DNA from: Nocardiopsis coralli
Lineage (GTDB): Bacteria; Actinomycetota; Actinomycetes; Streptosporangiales; Streptosporangiaceae
DNA length: 64,000 nucleotides
Reading direction: 5' to 3'
NCBI RefSeq assembly: GCF_014892575.1
Contig: NZ_JADBGI010000023.1
Location: 38,725 to 102,724, forward strand
This document shows positions 23,762 to 32,813 of this stretch, piece after piece; within the stretch, counting starts at the first letter, position 1, and each line of letters begins with the position of its first letter. A model generated the notes under the pieces. The model was given only the letters and a program-made list of their open reading frames with translations. It made no database searches and was not told the origin of the DNA. The position numbers and the translations under genes were made by a program.

Positions 23762-25801
23762 GTGAACCCCCTCCTGAACCATGACCCCCGCAGAATCGGT
23801 CGTTACACCCTCGAAGCTCGGTTGGGCTCAGGAGGAATGGGACAGGTCTACTTGGCCCGCACGCCGGGTGACAGACCCATCGTCGTCAAGGTCGTCCGTT
23901 CCGAGTTCGCCCATGATGAGGAGTTCCGGCGTCGCTTCGCACAGGAGGTCGAAGCGGCCCAGCGCGTCGGGGGTTTCCACACGGCCCAGGTCGTGGATGC
24001 CGACATCGAGGCAGATCCCCCCTGGGTCGCCACGGCCCACATCCCTGCCCCTTCCCTGGAGCAGGTGTTGCAGGATCAGGGGCCGCTCGGCAGCTCCGCT
24101 CTGGAATCACTCTTCAGCGGGCTCGCAGAAGGGCTCGAAGCGATTCACGCGTGCGGGTTGGTCCACCGGGATCTGAAGCCGGGCAATGTGCTCATGGCCG
24201 AGGACGGCCCCAGGATCATCGACTTCGGGATCGCGCGCGCTCTTGATGCGGGCTCGGCAACGGTGACGGGACAGGTCATCGGCACGCTCGCCTATATGTC
24301 ACCCGAACAGGTCCAGGAGCATTCCGTAGGACCGGCGAGCGATGTGTTCTCCCTGGGAACCGTGATGGCCACCGCAGCCACTGGTTCCAACCCGTTCGAC
24401 GCGGCGACCATGGCGGCCACCGTGCTGCGGATCATTTCACCGGCACCCTCTGTGGAAACGCTGCCCGCCCGGCTCCGTCCTCTGGTGGAGGCCTGCTGGC
24501 AGAACGATCCAAAACTGCGCCCGACTCCACACGAGATCGTCACATCATTCGAGGGTGAGAACACCGCACGTCCACTGGTGGGAAGCGAAACGGCCTTCTC
24601 CTCGGCGAGGAGCGAACGCCAGGAAATGGACACCACTGAGGTGCAAGCTTCACCTCCGTTCGGCAAAACCAAGGTGGCGCCGCCCAAGGTGACAGCAGGA
24701 GCTCGGCATGGCCGCAGCCTCCGTCTTTTCCTACTCGTAGCGGCTAGCGCGGTTCTCATCGCAAGTTCGATCCACTGGGCGTTCCTATCCGAGGACGACG
24801 ATTCGGTACCCGAATTCACCCCCGACACCGTCATCGATCTGCATGAGGGGCTGCGCGAAGATGTCGATGAGGACAGGGTCCACCACGACATCTCGGCCGC
24901 GGACCTCAGCCCGGACGCCGACCTGCTTGCCACTGCGGACAGTGTCCATGTACGACGGGGGATCACGAGGGAGGAGGCACACGATTACTATGCGCGGCTT
25001 CTGGATTCCGAGACCGGCGAAGAGGTGGTCGTTCGTCAGGGCGGCGAAGATCCGGCATTCATCGACGTCACCTTCACCTCTGAAGGTGACCCAATCGGGC
25101 TCCAGAGGACCCCAGAGGTCCACCGGTTGTGGGACATCAGCACTGGAGAAGCACTCCTCACCCTCGATAGCCAAGAGGAATCGATCGGCACTCTGGATTC
25201 CAGGCCGGAGAGCACCGATTTTCTCACCGACGGATCAGACGGTGACCTCCACCTGTGGGACGGCAGCAGTGGAGAGCGCATTGACACCTTCTCAACAGAG
25301 GGACGGTTGAATTCACCTCTCTTCTCTCCGGACGGGTCCACACTTGCCACAGGCAGCGGCACCGGTGTGCTGCTATGGGACGTGGACACAGGCGCCATCA
25401 CTACGATCGACTTGGAGGAGGGTGGCGGGGGGCCGATGGCCTTCAGCGCGGACGGCGAGCTCTTCGCAACCGCGCCTCGTGACGACCACGTTCATCTGTG
25501 GGACGCAGTTTCCGGGGAGCTCGAGACCAGGATCCCCACGTACACCGACTCCTTCTACACAAGGAATTTCGGCGACCCGGAAGCGATCCGATCCTTGACC
25601 TTCAGCCCTGACGGGTCACTTCTCGCAACCGGACAAGATGACAGCAACGTGCGCCTCTGGGACATTTCCAACGGGACACACACGTCCACACTCGTGGGTC
25701 GGGATGAGCGGTCCCTTACCTCAGTGTTTTTCGGTGTCGGCGGAGAGACATTGATCAGCTCGGATTCCGCGCGCAGTGTTCAGATGTGGACGCTCCCCTG
25801 A
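23762..25801 (+). CDS. Membrane Ser/Thr protein kinase with WD40-like sensor
   Basis: A 679-residue PknB-type kinase. The glycine loop is GSGGMGQVY, the lysine VVKVV, the catalytic loop HRDLKPGN, the metal motif DFGIA and the activation end SPEQ, so it should be active. One membrane helix lies at about 319-341, followed outside by WD40-like blades (LWDISTGEALLTL, LHLWDGSSGE, LLWDVDTGA, VRLWDISNG). GTG 23762 is chosen because NHDPRRIGRYTLEARLGSG is the usual family opening. The gene is clearly less GC-rich than its neighbours, especially after the kinase domain, which suggests acquisition. The signal sensed is unknown. It stands alone behind the TA pair. Confidence 0.85.
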   Translation: MNPLLNHDPRRIGRYTLEARLGSGGMGQVYLARTPGDRPIVVKVVRSEFAHDEEFRRRFAQEVEAAQRVGGFHTAQVVDADIEADPPWVATAHIPAPSLEQVLQDQGPLGSSALESLFSGLAEGLEAIHACGLVHRDLKPGNVLMAEDGPRIIDFGIARALDAGSATVTGQVIGTLAYMSPEQVQEHSVGPASDVFSLGTVMATAATGSNPFDAATMAATVLRIISPAPSVETLPARLRPLVEACWQNDPKLRPTPHEIVTSFEGENTARPLVGSETAFSSARSERQEMDTTEVQASPPFGKTKVAPPKVTAGARHGRSLRLFLLVAASAVLIASSIHWAFLSEDDDSVPEFTPDTVIDLHEGLREDVDEDRVHHDISAADLSPDADLLATADSVHVRRGITREEAHDYYARLLDSETGEEVVVRQGGEDPAFIDVTFTSEGDPIGLQRTPEVHRLWDISTGEALLTLDSQEESIGTLDSRPESTDFLTDGSDGDLHLWDGSSGERIDTFSTEGRLNSPLFSPDGSTLATGSGTGVLLWDVDTGAITTIDLEEGGGGPMAFSADGELFATAPRDDHVHLWDAVSGELETRIPTYTDSFYTRNFGDPEAIRSLTFSPDGSLLATGQDDSNVRLWDISNGTHTSTLVGRDERSLTSVFFGVGGETLISSDSARSVQMWTLP

Positions 25802-25867
25802 CCCACCGGAGGGCAGCCCCTTTGGGGCAGGGCCGGGGCGACCAAGACCCCGCGCACGCTGATCGGC

Positions 25868-25907
25868 CAGGCCCCGGACCACTGCGTGGTCAGCGTTCCG
25901 GGGCCTG
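25868..25907. terminator. Bidirectional hairpin after the kinase gene
   Basis: An 11-bp stem (CAGGCCCCGGA / TCCGGGGCCTG) with an inner CCAC/GTGG pairing, between the kinase gene and a convergent small gene. Confidence 0.6.
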
Positions 25908-25962
25908 GACAGCCGGGGGCCCGGCCGGCCCGGCAGACGGGCCGGCTCCGGCGACTGCTTGC

Positions 25963-26250
25963 CTACGTGCGCTGCCTGTTGTTGGTCCGGGACCACAGGA
26001 GCGCCAGGAGGTCGTCCCACGTGCGGGCCTCGGCCAGGCCTGTAGGGGTGGCGATCCAGTAGGACTGCGTGGACTCGCCGAAGAAGATGACCAGCCCCGG
26101 TCGACGTGCCTGGAGAGCAGCGGCTCCGCGGTGTTCGGCCGCGAACTCGGAACGGTGCCCGCCCAGCCGTGGCAGGGATTGGGCACGGTGGGTGCGGCAG
26201 GTGCGGTGGACACACGTGGGGCACGAGGTTCCGGACAGGGTGCCGGTCAT
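25963..26250 (-). CDS. Small Cys-containing hypothetical protein
   Basis: A 95-residue protein not recognised by family. It has SCPTCVHRTC near the start, like a small Cys-pair zinc site, then EFAAEHRGAAALQARRPGL, VIFFGESTQSYWIATPTGL and WDDLLALLW. It lies downstream of the HATPase gene on the same strand within the WhiJ-like cluster, so it is probably part of the same regulatory set. The start at 26250 (MTGTLSG) is preferred to 26292 because the earlier codons give only a short low-information extension. Confidence 0.5.
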   Translation of the reverse strand: MTGTLSGTSCPTCVHRTCRTHRAQSLPRLGGHRSEFAAEHRGAAALQARRPGLVIFFGESTQSYWIATPTGLAEARTWDDLLALLWSRTNNRQRT

Positions 26251-26417
26251 GCGGCTCGGGTGCGCCGTGCGGGGTGCCGGGATAGCATGCATGGCTGATC
26301 CTGCTTTCTACGGTTTTCAGAGGCTGAGATTCAGGGTTTCTGTGGGGCTCAGGAGACGTTGCAGCGTCTTCTGAGCCCTTTTTCGTGTGTGGAGCAGTTC
26401 CGTTCTGGCCCTTGAGG

Positions 26418-27032
26418 TCAGGCCTGGCTCCACGGGTTGCCGTCGAGGTCGCGAGCGAGGAAGAACCAGACCTTGCGCAGCTCCGGCTGGGCGTTGTCCC
26501 CCCAGGAGGTGGCGAGGGCGTTGACCAAGGCCAACCCCCGTCCGGACTCGTGGTCGTGCTTGAGTCCGCTCGGGTCGGCGGACAGGGGTTCCCGGGGCAT
26601 GGGGACCGTGCTGCCCGCGCTGTCCGGGCTGCCCACACCGCGCGGGCTGCCATGGTCCTTGCACGTGAGGTGCAGCCCCTCACAGGAACGGCGCACCACG
26701 AGGGTGAAACTGCCACCCGCCTCCCCGGAGCGGCTGTGCTGGATCGCGTTGGTCGCCAGCTCGCTGCCCAACAGGGTGAAGAGGTAGCGGTATTCGCGCG
26801 AATCTTGCGAGTCCTGCGAGTCGATCGAGCTGCTCACGGTCAACGCGCAGGTGTCCAGGAACGCCCTCACCAGGGGGAGCAGGGTCGGGATCCCGGGGAA
26901 GCTGTACTGGCGGTGGCGGAAGTGCGGGCGGTCGCGACGACCGGAGAAGTAGTGGGCGTGGTGCGGGCGGATGAAGCTGGACAGCGGAACGGTGACCTCG
27001 CTCCGGGCGAGCTCGGGCGCGAAAGCGGACAT
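26418..27032 (-). CDS. Anti-sigma-factor-like HATPase regulator
   Basis: A 204-residue protein with a GHKL/HATPase_c_2 domain: N-box ELATNAIQHS, G1-like DHGSP, and the glycine lid GRGLALVNALATSWG. Members of this group are RsbW/SpoIIAB-like serine kinases that bind sigma factors or sit next to XRE-DUF397 pairs in streptomycetes. ATG 27032 has AGAGGAG upstream. Divergent from the XRE gene across a 228-bp AT-rich spacer, it completes a WhiJ-type developmental or stress locus. Whether a kinase target exists here is unknown. Confidence 0.78.
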   Translation of the reverse strand: MSAFAPELARSEVTVPLSSFIRPHHAHYFSGRRDRPHFRHRQYSFPGIPTLLPLVRAFLDTCALTVSSSIDSQDSQDSREYRYLFTLLGSELATNAIQHSRSGEAGGSFTLVVRRSCEGLHLTCKDHGSPRGVGSPDSAGSTVPMPREPLSADPSGLKHDHESGRGLALVNALATSWGDNAQPELRKVWFFLARDLDGNPWSQA

Positions 27033-27260
27033 TGACGGACACACTCCTCTGTCGACCCAAATTATAATCACGTGACAATTCAGAGAAAAGCGGCACTGCC
27101 CCTCATTCAAGAAGTCGCCGCCTCTTCCTTCACGCCTCAGAATGCCGACTGCCACAACGACAGGCCAGACTCACCGGATAACCCGCCAACCTTCCAGGAC
27201 TTCCTGGAATTTCCTGGAAACCATCCACGCACCGGTACGTGATGTGCTCATATAGGAACC

Positions 27261-28088
27261 ATGACCCCGGATGAGCGTTCCTTAAAAGCCTTCGGCCGCG
27301 AGCTGCGTCGGCTGCGCGTGGAGTGCGAGCTGACTCAAGAAGCAGTTGCCCGCCGCATCTGCCAGCGCGGATCTACGGTCAGCAACTCACACGTGTCCGA
27401 CATCGAAAAGGGCAAGACCATGGCCCGCCCAGCGCTTCGGCGCGCACTCGACGAGGTACTACAGGGAGGTGGCCGGCTGGAACGGCTCTGGGAGGAGTTG
27501 ACCGGGTCAGGGCGTCGTGCCTGGCTCCATGAAGTCGCTGAACGCACACACCGTGCGGACGCCTTGTACGAGTACCAGGCGTTGGTGTTCCCCGTGTACT
27601 TGCAGACGGAGGCATACTCACGTGCAGTGATGCGCTACGGTGCTCCGTGGTTGTCCGCGAATGAGCTCGATGAACGAGCCCGCCAGCGATCTGCCCGAGC
27701 ACAGCAGATGGCCAAGGCGTTCTCCCCCATCATCTGGCTCGTGATCGATCAGTCACTTCTCATGCGTCGCTACGGATCAGCTCAGGTTCAGAAGGACCAG
27801 CTCGCCTATGTAGCGGACCTTCTCGAGAAGGAACGGATCAACATGCTCGTCGTGCCCCTGGCTGAGCCCCGGCATGCGGGCAACAACGGTCCCTTCAGGG
27901 TCATCACGTCGCCAGACCAAGCCGAGGTCGTCTACGTGGAATCGGCCCACCAGGGACAGATCATCACTGCCACCAACGAAGTCGGTCGCTACAGGATGTG
28001 GTTCGCGGCCCTGCAGGGCGTGGCATGGGGACCGGGTGAGACGCTACAAGCGGTCCGAGAAGAAATGAAGAGGATCAACGATGACTGA
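27261..28088 (+). CDS. XRE regulator with DUF5753 (Scr1/WhiJ-type)
   Basis: A 275-residue regulator. The N-terminal HTH (CELTQEAVARRICQRGSTVS, then NSHVSDIEKGK) is followed by a DUF5753 domain from about residue 95 (VFPVYLQTEAYSRAVM, ARQRSARAQQ, IIWLVIDQSLLMRRYG, FRVITSPDQAEVVYVE). This family represses development or antibiotic genes together with a DUF397 partner. Here that partner overlaps the 3' end by 8 nt. The gene is less GC-rich than its neighbours. AGGAA lies just before ATG 27261. Confidence 0.9.
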   Translation: MTPDERSLKAFGRELRRLRVECELTQEAVARRICQRGSTVSNSHVSDIEKGKTMARPALRRALDEVLQGGGRLERLWEELTGSGRRAWLHEVAERTHRADALYEYQALVFPVYLQTEAYSRAVMRYGAPWLSANELDERARQRSARAQQMAKAFSPIIWLVIDQSLLMRRYGSAQVQKDQLAYVADLLEKERINMLVVPLAEPRHAGNNGPFRVITSPDQAEVVYVESAHQGQIITATNEVGRYRMWFAALQGVAWGPGETLQAVREEMKRINDD

Positions 28089-28248
28089 CTGGCACACGTC
28101 AACATACAGCGGCGGCAACAATGAATGCGTAGAGGTTCGCGAGCATGCTTTCGGTGCTGACCTCCGCGACTCCAAGCACCCCGACGCCGGCCACCTCCCC
28201 TTCCCCGCCTCCGAGTGGACATCCTTCCTCAGCAGCGCCCTGAAGTAG
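28081..28248 (+). CDS. DUF397 small protein (WhiJ partner)
   Basis: A 55-residue protein too short for most ORF cut-offs. It has W-x-x-S-x-Y-S-G-G-N-N-E-C-V-E-V, then LRDSKHPDAGHLPF and the final W-T-S-F-L, which are the conserved blocks of DUF397. It overlaps the end of the XRE-DUF5753 gene by 8 nt and so is translationally coupled. In related loci the DUF397 protein relieves repression by the paired XRE regulator, probably through direct binding. It ends with TAG. Confidence 0.9.
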   Translation: MTDWHTSTYSGGNNECVEVREHAFGADLRDSKHPDAGHLPFPASEWTSFLSSALK

Positions 28249-28286
28249 CCCGGCCCCCGAAAACGGAAGCTGAGACGGACGGGAAA

Positions 28287-28317
28287 CGGACCGGTGCTCA
28301 ACGAGAGCACCGGTCCG
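28287..28317. terminator. Hairpin between DUF397 and the efflux pump gene
   Basis: A perfect 13-bp stem (CGGACCGGTGCTC / GAGCACCGGTCCG) with loop AACGA, between convergent genes. No T-tract. Confidence 0.65.
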
Positions 28318-28389
28318 CACGGATTCCGGGTTCCGGGTTCCGGACTCCACGCAGGTTCCGCAGCAGCTACCCGCGCGGAGAAAGGAAGC

Positions 28390-30078
28390 TCAGCGGCCGG
28401 ACTCCCCCGCGCCCCCGCACAAGGCCCCGTCTCCGGTTGCCTCTTCATCAGCTTCAGCATCTTCCCCAGCCCTTACATCAGCACCGAGATCGAGCTGGTC
28501 TCCGTCTCCCGTGCTTCCCGTGCTGGGCTCCACCTGCCCTGTGGTGCTACTTCCACTTCCCCGGAGGAAGACCACCGCAAGTGCGGCACCGGCCACCAGC
28601 ACCACCGCACTGATGGTGGCGGCCAGCTGCAACCCGTCGGCGAAAGAGGAACGCACGGCTTCGAGCAGAGCGGCCCCGGGCTCACCGGGGGTCCTCTCAG
28701 CAACAGCAACCCCACCGCCGACGGTCTCAGCCGCGTCCTGGAGTTCACCTTCCTCGACCCCCTCGGGCGAGGAAGAGAACAGCCGGGTCTGGTACACGGC
28801 CATCGCCCCGGTCGCGAGGAAGGCCATACCGCCCGCGAGCCCGAACTCCGCCCCGCTCTCGGCAACACCGGAGGCCATGCCCGCGCGCTTGCGGGGAGCG
28901 GAGCTCACGATCAGGTCCGTCGTCAGCGCGAGGGTAGGGGTCACCCCGACATAGAGCACCGTGAAACCGACGACGGTCCACGCGAGGCTGACTTCAGAGG
29001 CGGTGACTGCGACCATGGTGGCACCGACCGAGGCAGTGAGCAGTCCACCTCCGACGACGTAAGCCGGACGTACGTACTGCACCAGTTTGGGCGCCAGCAA
29101 CGTTGCACCGATGCCGAGCACGATCGACGGAACGGTCCACAGTCCGGCGAGCAGCGGCGTGAGCCCGAGAACGGACTGCAGGTACTGGATCACCAGGAGC
29201 TGACTTCCCGCCATCGCCGCCACAGCGAGCATCTGTGTACCGAGTCCGGCGCTGAAAGCAGGGAAGCGGAACAGGCGCAAGTCCATCAGGGGGTCGTCCA
29301 TGCGCAGCTGGCGACGCACGAACACCAACCCCAGGAACAGCCCAGCGGCACAGCTCACCAACGCTTCCAGCACGGTCCCGTCCAGAGTGATCGACTTGAG
29401 CCCGTAGACGAGCAGAAGCACCGAGGCCACGAGCATCACGGCACTGGGCATGTCCAGGCGTCCGGGCAGCTTCTCGGAGCTCTCCGGCAGCAGGAACGGC
29501 CCAGCGACCAGCAACAACGCCATGACCGGCACAGCGATGAGGAACACCGAACCCCACCAGAAGAACTCCAGCAGCACACCGCCGACGAGGGGACCGACCG
29601 CTTCCCCCGCGGTGAAAGCCGTCATCCAGCAGGCGATGGCGAAGGTGCGCTGCGCCGGAACGTGGAAGAGATCCGTCAACAGGGCCAGTGTGGACGGCAT
29701 CAGTGTGCCCCCTGCGACGCCGAGGAGCGCTCGTGAGGCGATCAGAGCTTCCGGGGTCGTCGAAAACGCAGCGACAACCGAAGCCGCCGCGAAGGCCACG
29801 GCTCCGATCATGAGCAGGCGGCGCCGACCGATCCGGTCCCCGAGGCTACCCATGACCAAGAGGAAGCCGGCCACCATGAAGCCGTAGATATCCAGAATCC
29901 AGAGCAGCTGTGTACCGGTCGGCTCCAGATCCGCGCTCAGGCTCGGGGCGGCCAGGTGCAGCACTGTCAGGTCCATGGAAAGCACCATGGTGGGGAGGGC
30001 GAGAACCGCCAGCCCCATCCACGCCCGGAACCCGGCGCGCTCGGGGATCTTCGCATTCACTGTCGTCACACTTCTCAT
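28390..30078 (-). CDS. DHA2-family MFS multidrug efflux transporter
   Basis: A 562-residue, 14-helix transporter of the QacA/SmvA type. It opens with WMGLAVLALPTMVLSMDLTV, with Asp in helix 1, which is typical of cation/drug antiporters. Motif A is GSLGDRIGRRR, and the helix-5 motif C region is ACWMTAFTAGEAVGPLVGG. A hydrophilic acidic tail of about 50 residues ends the protein. It probably exports hydrophobic cationic compounds by proton antiport. ATG 30078 is chosen because in-frame codons further upstream cross the operator. It is divergent from a MerR gene and transcribed from a promoter with the long MerR-type spacer, so it is likely induced by its own substrates. Confidence 0.9.
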   Translation of the reverse strand: MRSVTTVNAKIPERAGFRAWMGLAVLALPTMVLSMDLTVLHLAAPSLSADLEPTGTQLLWILDIYGFMVAGFLLVMGSLGDRIGRRRLLMIGAVAFAAASVVAAFSTTPEALIASRALLGVAGGTLMPSTLALLTDLFHVPAQRTFAIACWMTAFTAGEAVGPLVGGVLLEFFWWGSVFLIAVPVMALLLVAGPFLLPESSEKLPGRLDMPSAVMLVASVLLLVYGLKSITLDGTVLEALVSCAAGLFLGLVFVRRQLRMDDPLMDLRLFRFPAFSAGLGTQMLAVAAMAGSQLLVIQYLQSVLGLTPLLAGLWTVPSIVLGIGATLLAPKLVQYVRPAYVVGGGLLTASVGATMVAVTASEVSLAWTVVGFTVLYVGVTPTLALTTDLIVSSAPRKRAGMASGVAESGAEFGLAGGMAFLATGAMAVYQTRLFSSSPEGVEEGELQDAAETVGGGVAVAERTPGEPGAALLEAVRSSFADGLQLAATISAVVLVAGAALAVVFLRGSGSSTTGQVEPSTGSTGDGDQLDLGADVRAGEDAEADEEATGDGALCGGAGESGR

Positions 30079-30180
30079 CCGTTCGTCCGTCGGATGAGCC
30101 ACCGGTTCGGGGAACCTTGCCCACCCTTGGTCCGCAATGCGCGAAGAACGCACCGACCCGTGCGCCTCGACTGCGGTCAC

Positions 30181-30213
30181 GCTAAACTCTGACACCGGTG
30201 TCAGAGTCAACCC
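30181..30213 (-). promoter_or_regulatory. MerR-type promoter and operator for the efflux pump
   Basis: A perfect 22-bp palindrome ACTCTGACACC/GGTGTCAGAGT (30186-30207) lies in the 20-bp spacer between TTGACT and TAGCGT read on the minus strand. Overlong spacers with a central dyad are the hallmark of MerR-activated promoters. Confidence 0.78.
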
Positions 30214-30229
30214 CTGAAGGGGCGAGGCC

Positions 30230-30622
30230 ATGCGGATCGGTGAACTGTCCCGACGGACGAACGTGAGCGTGCGTTCACTGCGCTACTACGAAGAGCAAGG
30301 GCTCCTCGCTCCTCAACGGCACCCCAGTGGGTACCGCGAGTACCGCGATTCCGATGTCGTCGTGGTCGAACGCATCCGGACACTCATCTCGGCCGGCCTG
30401 AACACGGAGCTGATCGCCCAGATCCTCCACTGCTTCAGCGAGGACGGCGCGGGCGACACCCCCGTGCCGACGTGCGCCGAAATGGTGCTCGACCTCTCCG
30501 CGGCACGCGATCGCATGAACCGGAACATCAGGGACCTGGAGGCATCCCGTTCCCTGCTGGGCGCCATCATCGAAGCCGCTCCGCTGAAGACGGGTGGAGA
30601 GCCGGCCGCCCCGGGTCTTTGA
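30230..30622 (+). CDS. MerR-family regulator
   Basis: A 130-residue regulator with a MerR winged helix (MRIGELSRRTNVSVRSLRYY, then EEQGLL and the YREYRDSDV wing). A dimerisation coiled coil covers residues 75-115 (LSAARDRMNRNIRDLEASRSLL). A single Cys (PTCAEM) is present, not the metal-binding set, so a drug-like or redox ligand is more likely than a metal. GGGGCGAGG precedes ATG 30230. It is divergent from the MFS pump; the palindrome between them fits mutual control. Confidence 0.9.
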   Translation: MRIGELSRRTNVSVRSLRYYEEQGLLAPQRHPSGYREYRDSDVVVVERIRTLISAGLNTELIAQILHCFSEDGAGDTPVPTCAEMVLDLSAARDRMNRNIRDLEASRSLLGAIIEAAPLKTGGEPAAPGL

Positions 30623-30914
30623 TGGGTGTGGGGTGGTGAGGGGCCCGCCTGTCACCCTGATGGGGGGCGGTCCCACCACCGCCTCCTGCCAGGATCCCTG
30701 CACCTGATAAGTCATGCCCTGCACAGCGCTCATACAGAGGGCCAGGTTGAGCGCCCCGAGCTTCGGCGAGGAACGAACAACCTGGCCCGTACGAGAGGCG
30801 CGGCCGTCCTCGGTCGGCGGCGTTGATCGTTGGTGTGGCGGTTGCGCCCAAGGGGCGGTTCTTGCGTCTGACTACAGGCCCTCAGCGTTCAGGTGTCGCC
30901 GGACCTCTCTTCTC

Positions 30915-32813
30915 TCACGCAGGAGTCCGCACGGCTGAACCACGACTCGGCCCGATGAGACCGTTCAGGAACTCCTGTGTCTCGGGGTCGGTCGAGAACA
31001 GCAGCGTTCCACGCATGCCACGGGTCATCAGGACCTTGTAGGTGTTCCTGATCAACACCTCGGCCTCTTCCTCGGTCGGCTTCTTCTGGAGCACGGGGTC
31101 CCTGCTGGCGCTCCGGTCGACCACCAGGTGACCGTTGCGGAACACGAGGTCCGGGCCGATGATCACTCCGGACCAGTCGTACTCGAACCCCTGAGCCGTG
31201 TAGACACACCCCACCTGGTCGAAGCCGCCTTCTTCGGTGGCCCACAGGGCGCTGGGCGGTGCGCCGAACGTCCATTGATCCAGACGACTGTTCCAGGGGC
31301 GGGTCCAGTCACCGATGCGGACATCATCCTTCAGCGGCTGGTCCTTCTCCGCCTTGCTCCACGGCCAGCAGTAACCCGCGCTCATGCGGGCCGAGTAGCC
31401 GGCGTCGATGGCCCGCCGGAGCTCGTCCTCCATGTCAGAGGGGGCCGAGGCGGAAGCCAACGTGAAGTCCTCGTCCCCCTCCCACGGGATCGGCCCTCCG
31501 GGGACCAGCCCGAGGAGCCGGAGCACCCATTCCTCGTACTTCGCGCTTCCCCCACAGCGGAACTGCCCGTCGAGCTCGACCTTGTGGACGAGCATGCCCT
31601 GGCGATGGGCATGCTCACGGATGGTCTCGACGGTGCCCATCTCGCCGGGACGGACGACCTGATGCTCGTCCAGAAAGAACACAGGGACCCGTGCTGCGGC
31701 GAGGAGCTCGTCGACCTGAGGACGACTGACGGCGCGCAAATCTTTTCGGGTGAACCGATGCACGGATTTTTCCCGAATACGGTGCGCCTCGTCGCAGATC
31801 AGCACATCGAATTCGTTCGGCCGCGTTTCCATGAATTGATGGAAATACTTGAACAGGCTCTTGGTGCGTTCACTACGCCATCCTGCGACACGGCGCATGG
31901 TCTGTGTGAAGGCACGCGACCCAGTGGCATGCAGGGTCCCCAATCCTTGACGGGAAAGCTCGCCCAACAAGGAGAGAGCGATCACGCTCTTTCCACTCCC
32001 CGGCCCGCCGCTGATGATGACGGCCGTCTTCTGGTTCTGCTCGTGGGCGCGGTTCACCGCATGGAGGACCGTTCGGAACGCCACCTGCTGCTCGTCCAGG
32101 AGCGTGAACCGGGGGCGCTCCTTGACCTCTTCGGACGCGACCTTCATGAGCTGTCGACTCGGTCTGATCTTGCCGCTCAGAAGCCTGTCGCCGGCAGCCG
32201 CGCCCGACTCCGGAGCAAAGCGGCTCCGCAGGAAGGTCTGGAATTCTCCGCGATTCTGGGAGGTGAACAGACTCCCCCGGTCGTCTTGGGGGAGCTCGAA
32301 AAGGTCGCGCACCGCAGGTTCATACGCGTTGTGCAGGTAGGCGACGCCTCGCAGTTGTTTGTCCGCGTCGGACAAGGATGCGACAAAATCGCTGATGTGC
32401 TCGCAGTAGGCACGCACTTGGAGCACGGGGTGGAGCTTGGGCCCGCCAGGTTGGTTGGGGACCAGGACCATGGACGGGTTCTCCTCCCACAGCTCCGCCT
32501 CACTCCACTGCTTGAGCTCAACGACGACGTAACTGTCCTCGCCCGTTTTCGGGTGCTGACCGGACAGCACCACGTCGACGCGTTTGTCGGTCAGGGGAAC
32601 CTTGTACTCGATGAGCATTTCCACATCGCCCAGGCCGGCGTCGACCAGATCCGTGGCGAGCTTCGGCAGGCTACGGTTCCAGGAGCGAATTTCTGCAGGT
32701 CCGGGTGAATGCCTGAACGTATGGCGAACGTGTTCTGCGATGAGATCGCCCAGCTCCTCTTCGAGTGAGGAGGAGGAAGCGAGAGAGGAAGCAGATCGCC
32801 GAAAAGCCGTCAA
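30915..32813 (-). CDS. PD-(D/E)XK nuclease-like plus DUF2075 NTPase/helicase
   Basis: A 632-residue protein. The N-terminal 130 residues show a PD-(D/E)XK pattern: RVDVVLSG (D80), then VVVELKQW (E99-x-K101). The rest is a DUF2075/SF1-like NTPase with Walker A GGPGSGKS (269-276), DEAH (341-344), a late QGFEYDWSGVIIG region and the arginine-bearing VLMTRGMRG. Such proteins are found in defence islands and phage-like regions. The start is taken at TTG 32813, preceded by GGAG at 5 nt; the upstream ATG-led extension is Arg/Pro-rich and unconvincing. It is divergent from the UvrD-family gene; the two and the Mrr gene form a nuclease/helicase cluster. Confidence 0.82.
   Translation of the reverse strand: MTAFRRSASSLASSSSLEEELGDLIAEHVRHTFRHSPGPAEIRSWNRSLPKLATDLVDAGLGDVEMLIEYKVPLTDKRVDVVLSGQHPKTGEDSYVVVELKQWSEAELWEENPSMVLVPNQPGGPKLHPVLQVRAYCEHISDFVASLSDADKQLRGVAYLHNAYEPAVRDLFELPQDDRGSLFTSQNRGEFQTFLRSRFAPESGAAAGDRLLSGKIRPSRQLMKVASEEVKERPRFTLLDEQQVAFRTVLHAVNRAHEQNQKTAVIISGGPGSGKSVIALSLLGELSRQGLGTLHATGSRAFTQTMRRVAGWRSERTKSLFKYFHQFMETRPNEFDVLICDEAHRIREKSVHRFTRKDLRAVSRPQVDELLAAARVPVFFLDEHQVVRPGEMGTVETIREHAHRQGMLVHKVELDGQFRCGGSAKYEEWVLRLLGLVPGGPIPWEGDEDFTLASASAPSDMEDELRRAIDAGYSARMSAGYCWPWSKAEKDQPLKDDVRIGDWTRPWNSRLDQWTFGAPPSALWATEEGGFDQVGCVYTAQGFEYDWSGVIIGPDLVFRNGHLVVDRSASRDPVLQKKPTEEEAEVLIRNTYKVLMTRGMRGTLLFSTDPETQEFLNGLIGPSRGSAVRTPA

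Noticed and set aside
28081..28248. DUF397 frame as a chance short ORF
   Set aside because: Kept as a gene: conserved blocks and the 8-nt overlap with an XRE-DUF5753 gene are specific to this pair.
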